Shown here piece by piece: positions 1 through 9,309 of a stretch of DNA of 48,187 nt. The notes beneath the pieces are model-generated. The model was given only the letters and a program-made list of their open reading frames with translations, had not been told where the DNA came from and searched no databases. The position numbers and the translations under genes were made by a program. The stretch's first letter is position 1; each line of letters begins with the position of its first letter. Source of the stretch: Actinomycetes bacterium (lineage in GTDB: Bacteria > Actinomycetota > Acidimicrobiia > Acidimicrobiales > Ilumatobacteraceae); the NCBI GenBank assembly GCA_025360105.1, contig JANYCT010000062.1:1-48187 (forward strand), in the 5' to 3' direction.

Positions 1-546
1 GTGGTCGCCGCATTCGCCGAGGTGTTGGACACGTTCGGTCACGTCGATGTTCTGATCAACAATGCAGGCATTGCCGGCGCGTACGGCGGCATCGACACCG
101 TGAGCGGCGAGATGCTGGCCCGGCTCTGGGCAGTGAACGTCACCGGTCCGTTCCTGTTCTCGCGCGAAGCGGTGCGGCACATGTCCACCGCCAACGGCGG
201 ACGCGGTGGTTGCATCGTCAACATATCGTCGAAGGCAGCGATACTCGGCGGCAGTGGCGAGTGGGTGCACTACGCCGCGTCGAAGGGTGCGCTCGAGACG
301 ATGACCACCGGTCTGGCCAAGGAGGTCGCTGCCGTCGGCATCCGCGTCAACGCAGTCCGGCCAGGTCTGGTGGAGACCGACTTCAATGACTTTGCCTCAC
401 CCGGTCGAGTCGATCGCCTCCGACCCACGGTGCCGATGCTGCGAAGCGGCACCGTCGAGGAAGTCGCGGCTGCGGTGCTCTGGCTCGCAGGCGACGATTC
501 CAGCTACAGCACCGGCGCGTTCATCGACGTGTCCGGCGGTCGGTGA
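1..546 (+). CDS. SDR family oxidoreductase (5' end outside window)
   Basis: C-terminal 181 residues of a short-chain dehydrogenase/reductase. The visible part has the NNAG motif (residues 20-23), the IVNISS strand carrying the catalytic serine, the Y91-x3-K95 catalytic pair, and the R-V-N-A-V-R-P-G segment that follows it in classical SDRs. The N-terminal Rossmann glycine motif TGxxxGxG is missing, so the gene begins upstream and the GTG at base 1 is not the true start. The family uses NAD(P)(H) to interconvert alcohols and ketones. The substrate cannot be read from sequence. A CoA-transferase gene follows 27 bases downstream. Confidence 0.88.
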   Translation: MVAAFAEVLDTFGHVDVLINNAGIAGAYGGIDTVSGEMLARLWAVNVTGPFLFSREAVRHMSTANGGRGGCIVNISSKAAILGGSGEWVHYAASKGALETMTTGLAKEVAAVGIRVNAVRPGLVETDFNDFASPGRVDRLRPTVPMLRSGTVEEVAAAVLWLAGDDSSYSTGAFIDVSGGR

Positions 547-561
547 CGCCCGAGCGCTGAG

Positions 562-567
562 TACTGT
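562..567 (+). promoter_or_regulatory. -10 element TACTGT of a probable leaderless promoter
   Basis: TACTGT fits the actinobacterial TANNNT -10 consensus and ends exactly 6 bases before the GTG at 574. Transcription would then start at or next to the start codon. No Shine-Dalgarno sequence precedes this GTG, as expected for a leaderless mRNA. Confidence 0.45.
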
Positions 568-573
568 GGCGCG

Positions 574-1821
574 GTGAACCTCGGCGACATCGGCAATATC
601 GAAGCACTCGCAAACGGCAAGCCACTCGATGGCGTTCGCATCCTCGCGCTCGAGCAGATGCAGGCGCTCCCCTACGCCACACAACTATTGTCGCGACTCG
701 GCGCCACGGTCGTGAAGGTCGAGCACCCGAACGGTGGCGATCTGGGCCGCGGCTCGCAGCCGTCGATGAAAGACCCCCAGGGTCGTTCGGTCGGAGCAAC
801 GTTCTTGCGCAACAATCTCAGCAAGCAATCGATCTGCGTCGACCTCAAGAGCGATGCCGGGCGTGAGCTCATCCTGCGTCTCGCGCCGCGCTTCGACATC
901 ATCGCCGAGAACTTCAAAGGCGGCGCGCTGGCGCGCATGGGCCTCGGCTACCAAGACATTCGGGCGGTGCATCCGGCCGGCATCTACCTGTCGATCTCCG
1001 GCTTCGGCAACACCGTCGAGACACCGTACGACGGCTGGCCTGCCTACGCCGGTGTGGCCGAGGCCATGAGTGGCCTCTACGAGTGGAAACGTCAGCCCGG
1101 CCAGCCGCCGGTGGTCAGCCCGGTGGGCGCTCTGGGCGACATCGGTACCGCGCTGTTCGGAGTGATCGGGGTGCTCGCCGCGCTGCGCCATCGCGACACC
1201 ACCGGCCTCGGGCAATACATCGATGTGGCGATGTTCGATGCGATGGTGTCTTTCGCAGATGTGGTCGTGAACTACTGGAGCATGGGCGAGCGGCCCGAAC
1301 CCGGCCAGGGCATGAAGATGGTGCTCGATGGTTTTCCCAGCGGCGACGGATGGTTCATCGTCCAGGTCGGCCGCGAGCACGAGTTCGCGCGCCTCGCCGC
1401 TCTCGTCGGTCACCCCGAATGGGTTTCCGACGAGCGGTTTGCCGCCCGCGCCGGATGGCGCGAGCACATGGATGTGATCCGCGCCGGTGTCGGCGAATGG
1501 GCCGCATCGATGACCAACATCGAGGCATGCCAGGCGCTGAGCAGCGCCGGTATCGCGGCCGGGCCATGCCTGGGCGCGCAGCAGGTCATCGATGACCCGC
1601 ACGTTGCGGCGCGCAACATGCTCGTCGCGATGCCGCGCACCGACGGTGTGGCAGATCCGGTGATCTCCCCCGGCAACCCGGTGAAGATGAGCGCCGTGGC
1701 CGATGGTCCCGAGACCCGCGTGCCATGGCTCGGTGAGCATACCGACACGGTGCTACGAGATGAATTGGGGCTCAGCGAGTCCGAACTCGCCGAGCTGCGC
1801 AGCGCCGGCGCGATCGCCTGA
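574..1821 (+). CDS. Family III CoA-transferase (CaiB/BaiF)
   Basis: A 415-residue protein of the formyl-CoA transferase/CaiB/BaiF family, which moves CoA between acyl-CoA and a free acid through an aspartyl-CoA anhydride. The probable catalytic aspartate is D189 in the ALGDIGTALFG segment, followed by the family's R-H-x-D-T-T-G-x-G-Q-x-I-D-V stretch. Length is normal. The GTG start has no ribosome-binding site but a TANNNT box 6 bases upstream, so a leaderless start is likely. It converges with the acyl-CoA synthetase gene, 21 bases apart. In this steroid-type neighbourhood a bile-acid or sterol acyl group is a plausible substrate, but that is inference; family members act on many acids. Confidence 0.9.
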   Translation: MNLGDIGNIEALANGKPLDGVRILALEQMQALPYATQLLSRLGATVVKVEHPNGGDLGRGSQPSMKDPQGRSVGATFLRNNLSKQSICVDLKSDAGRELILRLAPRFDIIAENFKGGALARMGLGYQDIRAVHPAGIYLSISGFGNTVETPYDGWPAYAGVAEAMSGLYEWKRQPGQPPVVSPVGALGDIGTALFGVIGVLAALRHRDTTGLGQYIDVAMFDAMVSFADVVVNYWSMGERPEPGQGMKMVLDGFPSGDGWFIVQVGREHEFARLAALVGHPEWVSDERFAARAGWREHMDVIRAGVGEWAASMTNIEACQALSSAGIAAGPCLGAQQVIDDPHVAARNMLVAMPRTDGVADPVISPGNPVKMSAVADGPETRVPWLGEHTDTVLRDELGLSESELAELRSAGAIA

Positions 1822-1842
1822 ATTGCTGCACACGTTGCGCAG

Positions 1843-3285
1843 TCAGCTGCGTTCCTCGCGCAGCGCGCTGCGGCGCACCTTGCCGGCGTCGTCGCGAACT
1901 ACTTCGGTAGTGAAGTCGTACGACCGCGGGATCTTGTAACGAACGAGCCGATCGGCCAGGAACTCGCTCATCTCGTCGGCCGTGATCGGCGCGCTGACCT
2001 GCACCACGGCATGAATACGATTGCCGAGGTCGTCGTCGGGCAACCCAATGGCGGCGCACGACACCACGTTGGGGTGCTCGTCGATCGCAGCTTCGATCTC
2101 AGCTGGATAGATGTTCGCCCCGCCCGACAGGATCATGTCGCTGCGACGGTCGGCGAGATACAGGTAGCCGTCTTCGTCCATGTAGCCCATGTCGCCCAGG
2201 CTCTCCCAGCCATCGGGGCTCACTCGCGCCTCGGCACCGATGTACTCGTAGCTCTTGCGGTCACTACCCGTGCGCATGAACACCTCGCCCACTTCGCCAG
2301 CGGGCAGCACTGCATAGCTCTCCGGGTCTTGGATGCGCATCTCGCCCGCAACTGGGCGACCCACCGAACCACGGTGTGCCATCCACTCGTCGCCACGGAT
2401 GATCGTGACCGACTGCGCCTCGGTGCCCGCGTACAACTCGAAGATCTTCTCGCCACCGAGCCAGTTGATCCAGGTCTCCTTCAGCCACGGCGGGCACGGT
2501 GAGGCCATGTGCCACACGGTCTGCAGCGACTCGACGTTGTAGCGGTCGCGCACATCGTCGGGCAGACGCGTGATGCGCTGCATCATCGTGGGCACGAGCA
2601 GAATCCAATCGGGTTCGTGATCGTGGATCGCGGCGAGCGTTGCTTCGGCTTCGAACTTCGGCAGGATCACCACGTGGTTGCCCTGCATCAGCGCGCTGGC
2701 CGAGAAGCTGAAAGGCGCATTGTGGTACAACGGCCCCGGCACGAACGCCACACCATCGCGCTTTTGACCCATACCCGGTGCTTCGGTGTTGGTGATGCCG
2801 GGGTCGGACGCGACGATCAGCTTCGGGCGACCGGTGGAACCACCCGAGGTTGGCGCCTTCCATTTCTCGGTGATCACGTCGGGCAGTTCGGAATCGTCGA
2901 TCGATTCGTCGGGCTGAAAGCCAATCGGCACGACGCGGCGGTTCGGGTGCGCTTCGGGATGCGCACCGACCACCAGCGACGAATCGGCGAGCTCGACGAT
3001 GGCCTGGCGCTCGCGGTCGGGAAGGCGGTAGCTGATCGGCTGCGGTGTGGCCCCCAACTTCCACGCGGCAACACACGCCTCGAAGAACCCGATCGAGTTC
3101 GGCAGGCCAACCGTGACGAACGAGCCCTTCGTGACGCCGAGTTCGGCAAAGGCGCGGGCAAGGCGATTGGTACGCGCCTCGAACTCGGCCCACGTGACCG
3201 ACTCGTCGCCACAGGTGATCGCGGTTCGGTCGGGCTGACGGGCAGCATTGTCCGCGATCGCGCGGCTGTACGACAACATGGCCAT
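1843..3285 (-). CDS. Acyl-CoA synthetase (AMP-binding, bile-acid-CoA-ligase-like)
   Basis: A 480-residue ANL-superfamily ligase that activates a carboxylic acid to acyl-AMP and then to acyl-CoA. Visible motifs are the P-loop TSGGSTGRPK (about 146-155), ELYAGTEAQ, the hinge region GDMGYMDEDGYLYLADR, GGANIYPAEIE, and a C-terminal GK (DDAGKVRR) in the place of the catalytic lysine loop. The chosen ATG has GGAGG at 3293-3297, seven bases upstream; the longer open frame to 3546 would overlap the oxygenase gene. It follows the Rieske oxygenase gene by 16 bases, so the two are probably co-transcribed. The PLYHNAPFSFS and LPKFEAE segments recall bile-acid/steroid CoA ligases such as BaiB, but the substrate is not proven. 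Confidence 0.88.
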   Translation of the reverse strand: MAMLSYSRAIADNAARQPDRTAITCGDESVTWAEFEARTNRLARAFAELGVTKGSFVTVGLPNSIGFFEACVAAWKLGATPQPISYRLPDRERQAIVELADSSLVVGAHPEAHPNRRVVPIGFQPDESIDDSELPDVITEKWKAPTSGGSTGRPKLIVASDPGITNTEAPGMGQKRDGVAFVPGPLYHNAPFSFSASALMQGNHVVILPKFEAEATLAAIHDHEPDWILLVPTMMQRITRLPDDVRDRYNVESLQTVWHMASPCPPWLKETWINWLGGEKIFELYAGTEAQSVTIIRGDEWMAHRGSVGRPVAGEMRIQDPESYAVLPAGEVGEVFMRTGSDRKSYEYIGAEARVSPDGWESLGDMGYMDEDGYLYLADRRSDMILSGGANIYPAEIEAAIDEHPNVVSCAAIGLPDDDLGNRIHAVVQVSAPITADEMSEFLADRLVRYKIPRSYDFTTEVVRDDAGKVRRSALREERS

Positions 3286-3301
3286 GGGGTGTCCTCCGGT
3301 A

Positions 3302-4459
3302 TTACAAATCGAGCGCGGTGCGCCAGGTGGTGTGCCAGTGCTGCAGCATGGGTTCCACCCTGCCGAACACGAATCGATTGAGTCCCGCTTCAGCGCCGCG
3401 TTGGCATTGCTCTGCCACAGGGAAGTCCTCTGTGCCAACGATGAGTGCAGCAAAATCGGCGCCGCGTTTGCGGGCCTCGCGCTCGTCATCGCTCTGCACC
3501 GGGCGAATGCTCGCCTCGGTGAGTTCAACCGTGCATTCCCCGGCATGGCGCCCTGGATAGATGCGGAACATCTGACTGCTCACCGGTGTCTCGAGCAACA
3601 CGCACGACGGGAAGAAAGTGTGTACGACGCTGATGGGTGCGGGTTCGGGCCACTCGGACTCGGCGAGATCGACCATCGGGATCGCAGCCCGCGTGGGGAA
3701 TGCCCAACGCCCGTGGCGACCGAATGTGTCGTGCACGGCGTTGTTGACCACCAGAGCGCTCAGTGTCTCGCGATGCAGATACGCGATGTGATACGCCTCG
3801 AGATTCACGTCGAACGCGATCTTCCAGTTCGCCTGCAACGTCCAGCGGTGCTGGCACACGACCTCGTGCGTTTCGTAGCTATAGCCGCCAAGTTGCGGTG
3901 CGATATCGGCGTATGCGGCAACCGGATCGACGTTGTCGGACAGGCCGAGTACAAGCAGACCCGCCACACTCGCGATCGGTAACGGCTGAAGCGCAAGTGT
4001 GGCGCGATCGATCTCCTCGAAACCCCAGGCTTCGGGCTGGCCCACCACTGCGCCCTCGATATCGAAGGTCCACGAGTGGTACGGGCATGTGAAGCGCCGG
4101 GCGTCTCCACAGCCCGTTGCCACCTGTGCACCGCGGTGCGTGCACGCGTTGATGAACGCGTGCAGGATTCCATCGCCGTCGCGTGTGATGAGCACGGGCA
4201 GACCAGCCACGTCTTTGGTGACGAATGTGTTCGGGTTGGGCAGTTCGCCTGCCCAACCAACAACGTGCGCACCATGGCGAAAGAACAAATCGCGCTCGCG
4301 CTCGAACTGCACTGGATCGGTGAAGATCGACGCCGGTTCGGACATTGCATGCGGCGCCGTATCGAGCGAACCCTCGCGGATGCGCTCGACGATGCGCCGT
4401 GTGAGATCTCGCGGGAAACGGCTCGGCGTCGCGGTCACCGGATCGTCGACGGCAGTCAT
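3302..4459 (-). CDS. Rieske non-heme iron oxygenase, alpha subunit
   Basis: A 385-residue aromatic-ring-hydroxylating oxygenase-type alpha subunit. The Rieske [2Fe-2S] ligands are C106-x-H108 and C125-x2-H128. The mononuclear iron site is visible in NWKIAFDVNLEAYHIAYLH, with H224 and H229; the third, acidic ligand probably lies near the C-terminal GTEDF. The enzyme would insert oxygen using electrons from a ferredoxin and reductase, neither of which is encoded nearby. It lies just upstream of the acyl-CoA synthetase. The palindrome at 4461-4477 abuts the start codon. There is no clear ribosome-binding site, so the exact start is less certain than the gene. A KshA-like steroid hydroxylase role is possible but unproven. 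Confidence 0.9.
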   Translation of the reverse strand: MTAVDDPVTATPSRFPRDLTRRIVERIREGSLDTAPHAMSEPASIFTDPVQFERERDLFFRHGAHVVGWAGELPNPNTFVTKDVAGLPVLITRDGDGILHAFINACTHRGAQVATGCGDARRFTCPYHSWTFDIEGAVVGQPEAWGFEEIDRATLALQPLPIASVAGLLVLGLSDNVDPVAAYADIAPQLGGYSYETHEVVCQHRWTLQANWKIAFDVNLEAYHIAYLHRETLSALVVNNAVHDTFGRHGRWAFPTRAAIPMVDLAESEWPEPAPISVVHTFFPSCVLLETPVSSQMFRIYPGRHAGECTVELTEASIRPVQSDDEREARKRGADFAALIVGTEDFPVAEQCQRGAEAGLNRFVFGRVEPMLQHWHTTWRTALDL

Positions 4460-4460
4460 A

Positions 4461-4477
4461 TCTGACAGTGTGTCAGA
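4461..4477. promoter_or_regulatory. Palindromic operator TCTGACA-GTG-TGTCAGA
   Basis: A perfect 7-bp inverted repeat with a 3-bp centre, one base upstream of the Rieske oxygenase start codon. It shares the TCTGAC/GTCAGA arms and spacing with the site at 14092-14110. Size and symmetry are typical of TetR-family operators. A possible -10 (TACGGT, reverse strand, 4497-4492) would place the palindrome over the transcription start. No regulator gene is visible in the window. Confidence 0.6.
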
Positions 4478-4504
4478 AACGACCCGACCGGACCGTAGGC
4501 GGGG

Positions 4505-4960
4505 CTATTTGTAGCCCTGCATGATGTGTTCGATCCATGCCTGTGGTGCGGCCGCCATCAACTGGCCGAGATCGACATAATCCCACCATCGCTGCACCAT
4601 GCCGTTGCGAACCTCGTGCACGCTGGCAAAACGTACGAGATGGCTCTCGCCGCTTTCCCAGAACCATTCCTCGGCGTGTTCGGTGATGACCACATCGCCC
4701 TGGGCCAACATCGGGCCGGGATACAGCACGTAGTTCGCCAGCGGGGCCAGCCCGAGGCGAAGCCGCGAAGCAACTTCGACCGGCCCAATCGCACCCGCAT
4801 CAGCGCCGACCATGGGCACATCGTTGTACACACCCGTCGGGCTGAACAGTGCGCCGACACCATCGAAATCGCGCCGACCGAGACGCTCCCACAATTGCTC
4901 GATGACGGCCTTGTTCGCTGCCTCGTTACCCGGTTGTCCCATGGGGGTGAAATCGCTCAT
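4505..4960 (-). CDS. SnoaL/limonene-epoxide-hydrolase-like protein
   Basis: A 151-residue protein with the look of the NTF2-like alpha+beta cone fold. The N-terminal helices include AVIEQLWERLGRRDFDG, followed by FSPTGVYNDVPM and the C-terminal strand GMVQRWWDYVDLGQL. The last resembles the W-R-D-Y-F-D segment of limonene-1,2-epoxide hydrolases, which carries a catalytic aspartate. The start is placed at the ATG before SDFTPMG because the longer open frame runs into the acyltransferase gene. It lies 11 bases after that gene's stop. Epoxide hydrolysis or a binding role are both possible; I cannot decide. Confidence 0.75.
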   Translation of the reverse strand: MSDFTPMGQPGNEAANKAVIEQLWERLGRRDFDGVGALFSPTGVYNDVPMVGADAGAIGPVEVASRLRLGLAPLANYVLYPGPMLAQGDVVITEHAEEWFWESGESHLVRFASVHEVRNGMVQRWWDYVDLGQLMAAAPQAWIEHIMQGYK

Positions 4961-4971
4961 GGCCGCCGACC

Positions 4972-6921
4972 CTACTGAGCGCGGCCGAGGCGAACCAGTT
5001 CGGCGCCGAGGAAACGCTGATACACCTGCAGCCCAGTACCACCGGCTGGTTCGTAGGTGACATGTACGAGGTCGGGAAGCAACGTGGACATGTCCGGTTG
5101 CGCGGCGAACCACCCGGCGAGATCGATGACCGCGGCCACGCCAGGCCGGTCGGTGGGCAGCCTCGCCAACATCGCGTTGTACACATCGAACCGATCGACG
5201 TGCCCATACTTCGGGTTGGGTGTCACTGTCGCCCAGGCCACGACGCGCACACCGCTCTCGTGTAACGAGTCTGTGGCGGCAAGCATTTCTTGATACAACC
5301 ATTCCTGATAGTCGAGATTGTCCAACGAGCGCCACCCGCCGAGCGCCGGCACATTGCGTTGCACCACGTCCCACGTGCCGTAATACACCACACCAACATC
5401 GAGTGGCCCCGAACTACTCAACGAGTCAGGAAAACGCTGCGTCCAATCGCACTTGGCACTGACATCGGAGCCCTTGCCTTCGCGTGTATACGTACGCAGA
5501 CGCCCACCGCGGCCGAGGGGACAACCGAGATCGACCCACGCCGGCGCGAACTGCACGTTCGGGTCGACATACGAACCGCCAGCCAACTCCAGCACCAATG
5601 CTTTCGAATCGCCGAAGATGGCCACGCGTACCGGAGCTGGCACGGTGGTGGTCGGCTGCGCCGAGCTGTTCGCTGTCGTCGACGACACGGCGGGATCACC
5701 GCTGGTGCCGGCGGCGGCGCTCGACGTCGACGTCACGGCCGTTGCGTTGGCAGCGGCCGCCTCGTTCGCGGCAGCTAACTGCTGAGCCCGGGTGTAGTCA
5801 ATCGAGGTTGCCGACGGCGACGCGCCAGCGGCAGGAACCACGGTGGCGGCCACGAGCACCGTGGCCAGTGCGGTCATCGCCGCAAGGGACGGGCGCCGCA
5901 CGAACAGGCGCCGTTGCCGTACGGGCATCTCGACGACGTGGTACGAGAGCACGGTCACCGCGAGGGTCAGCGGCACCGCGACCGCACCAGCCGCGCCGAC
6001 ACGCAGCTCACGGAGCGCGATCACGATCGGCCAATGGAACAGATAGATACCGTACGAGCGCAGACCGAGCCACGCCATCGGAGCCACGTCGAGCACGCGC
6101 GAGACCACCCGGGCGCGAGACACCGCTGCGACCGTGAAAGCGGAGAGCACACCGACAACCAGCAGGCCGCCCGAACCATACGCCGCGGTGTCCAGCGACG
6201 TGAACCGTGACACCGCGAGCAGCGCAACGACACCGACGGCACCGACGAATCCGGCGACGCGAGTTCCGTTTGACGAGACCCGCCGCCGGTGCAACGCGAC
6301 GGCAAGAATGGCGCCAGCAAGAATCTCGCCCGCGCGCGTGAAGGTGGAGTAGTAGACCACCACCGTGTTTCCTGCGTTCCACGCCGTGACCGCAACGGTT
6401 GCAGCGAACAACACCCATAGCGCGACGCCGAATCGGCGGCGTGAGACGAACAACGCCGCCAGCAATGGGAACACCCAATAAAACTGCTCCTCGATGGCGA
6501 GCGACCAGAAATGCAGCAACGGCGACGCCTCGGCATCCTGCCCATACGCATGACCGCCGAGCAGTTGTGCCCAGTTCGCCACCTGTGCAACAGCGGTGAC
6601 CGATTGGTGGGCAATCTCGACGGTGAACCAGCCCATCGCCCGCCAGAACACGATGATCGCCGCAACGGTCATCAGCGATGCGGGCAGTAGGCGGCGAATG
6701 CGACGCACATAGAACTTGCGCATGGAGAACCCACCGGTACGGTCACGCTCGCTCAACACCGTGGACGTGATGAGATATCCCGAGAGGGCGAAGAACAAAG
6801 AGACCCCGACGAAGCCACCGGGCAGGAACGATGGCCAAAAGTGGAAGGCCACCACAACGGCAACGGCGAGACCACGGAGGCCGTCGAGTCCGGCGATGTG
6901 CTCACGCGCCGAGTTGTTCAC
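4972..6921 (-). CDS. Membrane acyltransferase-3 with C-terminal SGNH domain (OafA-like)
   Basis: A 649-residue two-domain protein. Residues about 8-340 form an acyltransferase-3 domain with many membrane helices, opening with HIAGLDGLRGLAVAVVVAFH and the catalytic-type H27. A low-complexity Ala/Ser/Thr linker (about 365-430) leads to a periplasmic SGNH esterase-like domain with GDSK (437-440) and a C-terminal DLVHV that supplies the Asp-His pair. Such proteins O-acetylate cell-surface glycans, taking acyl groups through the membrane. The GTG start follows AGGAGAG and a G-run, a strong ribosome-binding site. The target glycan is unknown. It diverges from the SDR gene at 7050. Confidence 0.9.
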   Translation of the reverse strand: MNNSAREHIAGLDGLRGLAVAVVVAFHFWPSFLPGGFVGVSLFFALSGYLITSTVLSERDRTGGFSMRKFYVRRIRRLLPASLMTVAAIIVFWRAMGWFTVEIAHQSVTAVAQVANWAQLLGGHAYGQDAEASPLLHFWSLAIEEQFYWVFPLLAALFVSRRRFGVALWVLFAATVAVTAWNAGNTVVVYYSTFTRAGEILAGAILAVALHRRRVSSNGTRVAGFVGAVGVVALLAVSRFTSLDTAAYGSGGLLVVGVLSAFTVAAVSRARVVSRVLDVAPMAWLGLRSYGIYLFHWPIVIALRELRVGAAGAVAVPLTLAVTVLSYHVVEMPVRQRRLFVRRPSLAAMTALATVLVAATVVPAAGASPSATSIDYTRAQQLAAANEAAAANATAVTSTSSAAAGTSGDPAVSSTTANSSAQPTTTVPAPVRVAIFGDSKALVLELAGGSYVDPNVQFAPAWVDLGCPLGRGGRLRTYTREGKGSDVSAKCDWTQRFPDSLSSSGPLDVGVVYYGTWDVVQRNVPALGGWRSLDNLDYQEWLYQEMLAATDSLHESGVRVVAWATVTPNPKYGHVDRFDVYNAMLARLPTDRPGVAAVIDLAGWFAAQPDMSTLLPDLVHVTYEPAGGTGLQVYQRFLGAELVRLGRAQ

Positions 6922-7049
6922 GACCCCCCTCTCTCCTGCCGGTGCGCCGTCGCCGTGCGAACGTCCCGCTGCGCCAATCTAGCTGTCGCCAGGCGAGCGC
7001 CTCATGGCACCGTGCCCCCCAAGGCGGTCGCGCATGCAAGGATTTGACC

Positions 7050-7967
7050 ATGAGCAAGACGAATTGGACCGAAGAGACCATTCCCGATCAGACCGGCAAG
7101 ACCGTCTTCATCACCGGCGCCAACACCGGCATCGGCTACGAGGCAGCACGCGCTCTCGCCCAGCACGGCGCGCGGGTGTTGATCGGATGTCGCAATGCTG
7201 ACAAGGCCGCCGCGGCTGTCGAACGTATGCGGGCCAGCAGCGAGACGAACGAGGTCGACGTCACCGTGGTGCCACTCGACCTGGCCGATCTGTCGTCAGT
7301 ACGAGCTGCTGCCGACATCGTGAACGGCGAGGACCGACTCGACCTGCTCATCAACAACGCAGGCGTGATGGCACTTCCCAAGCGCACCACCGCCGACGGT
7401 TTCGAGATGCAGTTCGGCACGAACCACCTCGGACATTTCGCGCTCACCGGACTCCTCATCGAACGGCTCAACGCAACGCCGGATGCCCGCGTCGTCAGCG
7501 TGAGCAGCCAGGGCCACCGCATGGGCCGTATCGACTTCGACGATCTCAACGCCGAGCGCCGCTATCACCGGTGGCCGCGCTACGGCATGACCAAAGTGGC
7601 GAACCTGCTCTTCATCTACGAATTGCAGCGGCGACTCACTGCCGCTGGCAATACCACCATCGCAGTCGCCTGTCATCCCGGTGGTTCAAACACCGAACTG
7701 GCTCGTGACGCCGGCGCGATGATGACGTTCAGCCAACCAGTGGCCAATTTGGTGATGCAGTCCGCGGCGATGGGCGCACTGCCCACGTTGCGTGCCGCCA
7801 CCGATCCGGCGGTGACCGGCGGCCAGTACTACGGGCCTGATGGGCTGAGCCAAATGCGTGGGTATCCGGTGAAAGTGCACTCCAATGCTTACAGTCATCG
7901 GCTCGACGTGGCGGTGCGTCTCTGGCTCGAGTCCGAGCAGCTCACCGGCGTGGAATACCTCGACTGA
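7050..7967 (+). CDS. SDR oxidoreductase, retinol-dehydrogenase-like
   Basis: A 305-residue SDR with a full Rossmann glycine motif TGANTGIG near the N-terminus, LDLLINNAGVMALP, VSVSSQGHR with the catalytic serine region, and YGMTK as the Y-x3-K pair. The F-G-T-N-H-L-G-H-F-A-L-T segment and length resemble the retinol dehydrogenase/WW-oxidoreductase-like subgroup. The ATG was chosen because AAGGA lies 8 bases upstream and the protein before it would be basic non-homologous sequence. The NAD(P)-dependent substrate is unknown. It converges with the MFS gene, 40 bases away. Confidence 0.9.
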   Translation: MSKTNWTEETIPDQTGKTVFITGANTGIGYEAARALAQHGARVLIGCRNADKAAAAVERMRASSETNEVDVTVVPLDLADLSSVRAAADIVNGEDRLDLLINNAGVMALPKRTTADGFEMQFGTNHLGHFALTGLLIERLNATPDARVVSVSSQGHRMGRIDFDDLNAERRYHRWPRYGMTKVANLLFIYELQRRLTAAGNTTIAVACHPGGSNTELARDAGAMMTFSQPVANLVMQSAAMGALPTLRAATDPAVTGGQYYGPDGLSQMRGYPVKVHSNAYSHRLDVAVRLWLESEQLTGVEYLD

Positions 7968-8007
7968 CGGCGCTCGAGCAGTCCGATCGACTCATCAACA
8001 CCGTCGG

Positions 8008-9309
8008 TCACCGTTGCGTGCCAACCGCGGCCGCGTGGCTGATTTGGATTTGTTCCGGGGTCGCATCCAGGTCGCGCCACCAACCCGACACGATGAGCGC
8101 AACGAGCACGGCGGCAAAGGCCGCGGCATCGAAGAGCAGTGTTTCGCGGAAGCCAATCGCGTCGCCCAACGAACCGAGCAGCTGCGACCCGAGAGGGATG
8201 CCGGCAAGTATGCCGAGCAGATAGAAGCTCATCGCGCGACCACGGTATTCATCGGGCACGGTGCCTTGGATGAGTGTGTTCAACGCCACCGCCATCTGCA
8301 GATGCGCGACACCTGCCAAGAAGTACGCAACCTGACCGAGCTGGTACGAGTGCGTCACCGCGAGCAGCGTGATCGACGTGATGAACAGCACAATCGACAC
8401 CAGAGTCTGTGTACTTCGCCGTAACCGGTCGCCCATCTTCACGGTGAATCCCGAGCTCAGCAACGCACCCACGCCGAGCGCAGTGAGCAGGCCAGCATTG
8501 CCTTCGCTGGAGTGATTGAACAGGCGCTCGGACAACGCCGACGCGATGTACTGCAACGATTGGCCAAACGTACTTGCGGCGAGCGCCAGCAGAACGGCCA
8601 GCCGTAGCGGTCGCCGGTGCCACATGTACCGCGCACCCTGGATCAAACCTGCCATCACCCCCTGCAGACGAGAGCTCATTTTGCTCACGCGCGGATGCAC
8701 CACGAGCAGCGTCGCGATCACCAACAAATAGGTAACGGCGTTGCAGAGAATCGCCGCACCGATGCCGCCGAAACGCACGACGATGCCGCCTAACGCCGGC
8801 CCGATCGCGCGGGCCAGCGTAAACTGCACGCTGTTGAGACGAACGGCCTGCAGCATCTCGTCGGCTGGCACGAGAAGTGGCACGAACGACTGCCAAGCGC
8901 TGGTCTGGAACCCGGTCGCTACGCCGTTGATGAATCCGAGGCCGATGATCCACCACGGTGTAATCACATGGCTCACGTACAGTCCCCACATCGTGAAGGC
9001 CATGCTCATCTGCACGGTCTGGGTGATCTGCAAGATCGTTTGGCGCGAGACCCGGTCGGCAAGCACCCCCGCGTACGGGGTGAGGATCACCGCCGGCACG
9101 AGAGTGACTACGGTGGACAGACCCAGCCAACTCCCGCGGTGGGTGAGGTCATACATCAGCGCCTGCACCGCGACCAACTGCATCCAGCTGCCACCGTTGG
9201 AGATGGACGCCGCGGTGAAGAACAGCGCGAAGTCGCGATGACCAAAGATGTGCAACGAGCCGCGCTCTGGTGCGGGTTGTGCAGCAGTTGCCACCACGCC
9301 TTCGCTCAC
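8008..9309 (-). CDS. MFS transporter (EntS/MFS_3-like)
   Basis: A 433-residue major facilitator with about 12 hydrophobic segments and the loop 2-3 signature GVLADRVSRQTIL. It has the FALFFTAASISNGGSWMQ opening typical of the EntS-like exporter branch. The start overlaps the stop of the upstream SDR gene by 4 bases, so the two are translationally coupled. The pairing suggests export or uptake of the SDR's substrate or product. The direction of transport and the substrate cannot be told from sequence. Confidence 0.9.
   Translation of the reverse strand: MSEGVVATAAQPAPERGSLHIFGHRDFALFFTAASISNGGSWMQLVAVQALMYDLTHRGSWLGLSTVVTLVPAVILTPYAGVLADRVSRQTILQITQTVQMSMAFTMWGLYVSHVITPWWIIGLGFINGVATGFQTSAWQSFVPLLVPADEMLQAVRLNSVQFTLARAIGPALGGIVVRFGGIGAAILCNAVTYLLVIATLLVVHPRVSKMSSRLQGVMAGLIQGARYMWHRRPLRLAVLLALAASTFGQSLQYIASALSERLFNHSSEGNAGLLTALGVGALLSSGFTVKMGDRLRRSTQTLVSIVLFITSITLLAVTHSYQLGQVAYFLAGVAHLQMAVALNTLIQGTVPDEYRGRAMSFYLLGILAGIPLGSQLLGSLGDAIGFRETLLFDAAAFAAVLVALIVSGWWRDLDATPEQIQISHAAAVGTQR

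Noticed and set aside
685-1740. A 351-codon open frame opposite the CoA-transferase
   Set aside because: It is a shadow of the real gene, with histidine- and arginine-rich composition and no family match.
3286-3546. N-terminal extension of the acyl-CoA synthetase
   Set aside because: It lies within the Rieske oxygenase gene, while a good ribosome-binding site precedes the ATG at 3285.
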